Shown here in pieces: positions 63,906 to 64,000 of a DNA stretch of 64,000 nucleotides. The notes under the pieces were generated by a model, which was given only the letters and a program-made list of their open reading frames with translations, ran no database searches and was not told the origin of the DNA. Numbering within the stretch: position 1 is the stretch's first letter; every line of letters starts with the position of its first letter. Source of the DNA: Virgibacillus subterraneus. GTDB taxonomy: Bacteria > Bacillota > Bacilli > Bacillales > Amphibacillaceae. The position numbers were made by a program, and so were the translations under genes. The stretch lies in NCBI RefSeq assembly GCF_900110695.1, contig NZ_FOEH01000002.1:372001-436000 (forward strand). Reading direction: 5' to 3'.

Positions 63906-64000
63906 ATGGCTAAATTCAGAATGGTACACACGGAATTTTGGGACGACCCTAAAGTGGTTGAAGAAATGTCTCCAGAGGATAAATACTTTTTCCTTTACCT
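63906..64000 (+). CDS. Phage replication organiser N-terminus (cut by window)
   Basis: First 31 residues, starting MAKFRMVHTEFWDDPKVVEE and followed by MSPEDKYFFLYL. This is the opening of phage replisome organiser/DnaD-type proteins that open the origin and load the helicase. GCGAGGTGA lies upstream. The rest is outside the window. Confidence 0.7.
   Translation, partial: MAKFRMVHTEFWDDPKVVEEMSPEDKYFFLY

Overview
The window is a low-GC Firmicute chromosome segment from an endospore-forming member of the Bacillaceae. The evidence is the set of sporulation genes (spoIVB, spo0A, spoIIM, the spoIIA operon, spoVA genes, dacF, dacB, spmAB), strong AGGAGG ribosome binding sites with GTG/TTG starts, and a gene order that follows the recN-to-spmB stretch of Bacillus subtilis. 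Dispersed intergenic repeats and an acyl-CoA mutase cassette fit the Oceanobacillus/Virgibacillus/Lentibacillus group, but the genus is an inference from memory of gene order and is not proven here.

Layout. 1-3.8 kb: 3' part of recN, then spoIVB and spo0A. 3.9-5.5 kb (minus): aspartokinase and a small DUF2627 membrane protein. 5.6-15.7 kb: a complete branched-chain amino acid catabolic cluster (bkdR, ptb, bcd, buk, lpdV, bkdAA, bkdAB, bkdB) with a clear sigma-54 promoter and BkdR-like palindromes. 15.8-17.7 kb: bacilliredoxin brxB, a YqjA-type exporter and a tiny Prli42-like membrane protein on the minus strand. 17.8-23.0 kb: methylmalonyl-CoA mutase catalytic subunit, a fused B12-binding/epimerase protein, an acyl-CoA carboxyltransferase and a PepT-like peptidase. 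This cassette can take propionyl-CoA made by the Bkd pathway toward succinyl-CoA. 23.2-35.5 kb: DNA polymerase IV, an 800-base non-coding stretch, a minus-strand group (glycerophosphodiesterase, namA, rnz, aldehyde dehydrogenase), then yqjN, yqjP and yqjQ homologues, SOS-controlled uvrX and an aldo/keto reductase. 35.8-43.7 kb: nudF, EndoQ-like yqxK, spoIIM, fur, yqzK, xerD, deoB, punA, pdp. 44.6-52 kb: dacF, spoIIAA-spoIIAB-sigF, spoVAA-spoVAB-spoVAF (spoVAC, AD and AE absent) and lysA. 52.2-57.9 kb: ppiB, a mini M50 protease, ribT (without a rib operon), a YjcZ-type peptide, scpA-scpB, dacB-spmA-spmB.

From 58.1 kb to the right edge lies the left end of a prophage. It begins with an integrase, an ImmA-like protein and a CI-like repressor on the minus strand. 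A divergent early operon follows: Cro-like protein, small DNA-binding proteins, antirepressor, PAPS-reductase-like protein and the start of a replication protein. Four copies of a TCTAC-type palindrome lie across the immunity region.

Three kinds of dispersed repeat fill the intergenic gaps: a roughly 90-base family recurring about nine times, two elements with GGAAATACAC/GTGTATTTCC ends, and a hairpin element present once as a short copy and once split by about 460 bases. No rRNA, tRNA, CRISPR array or intact insertion sequence was seen.
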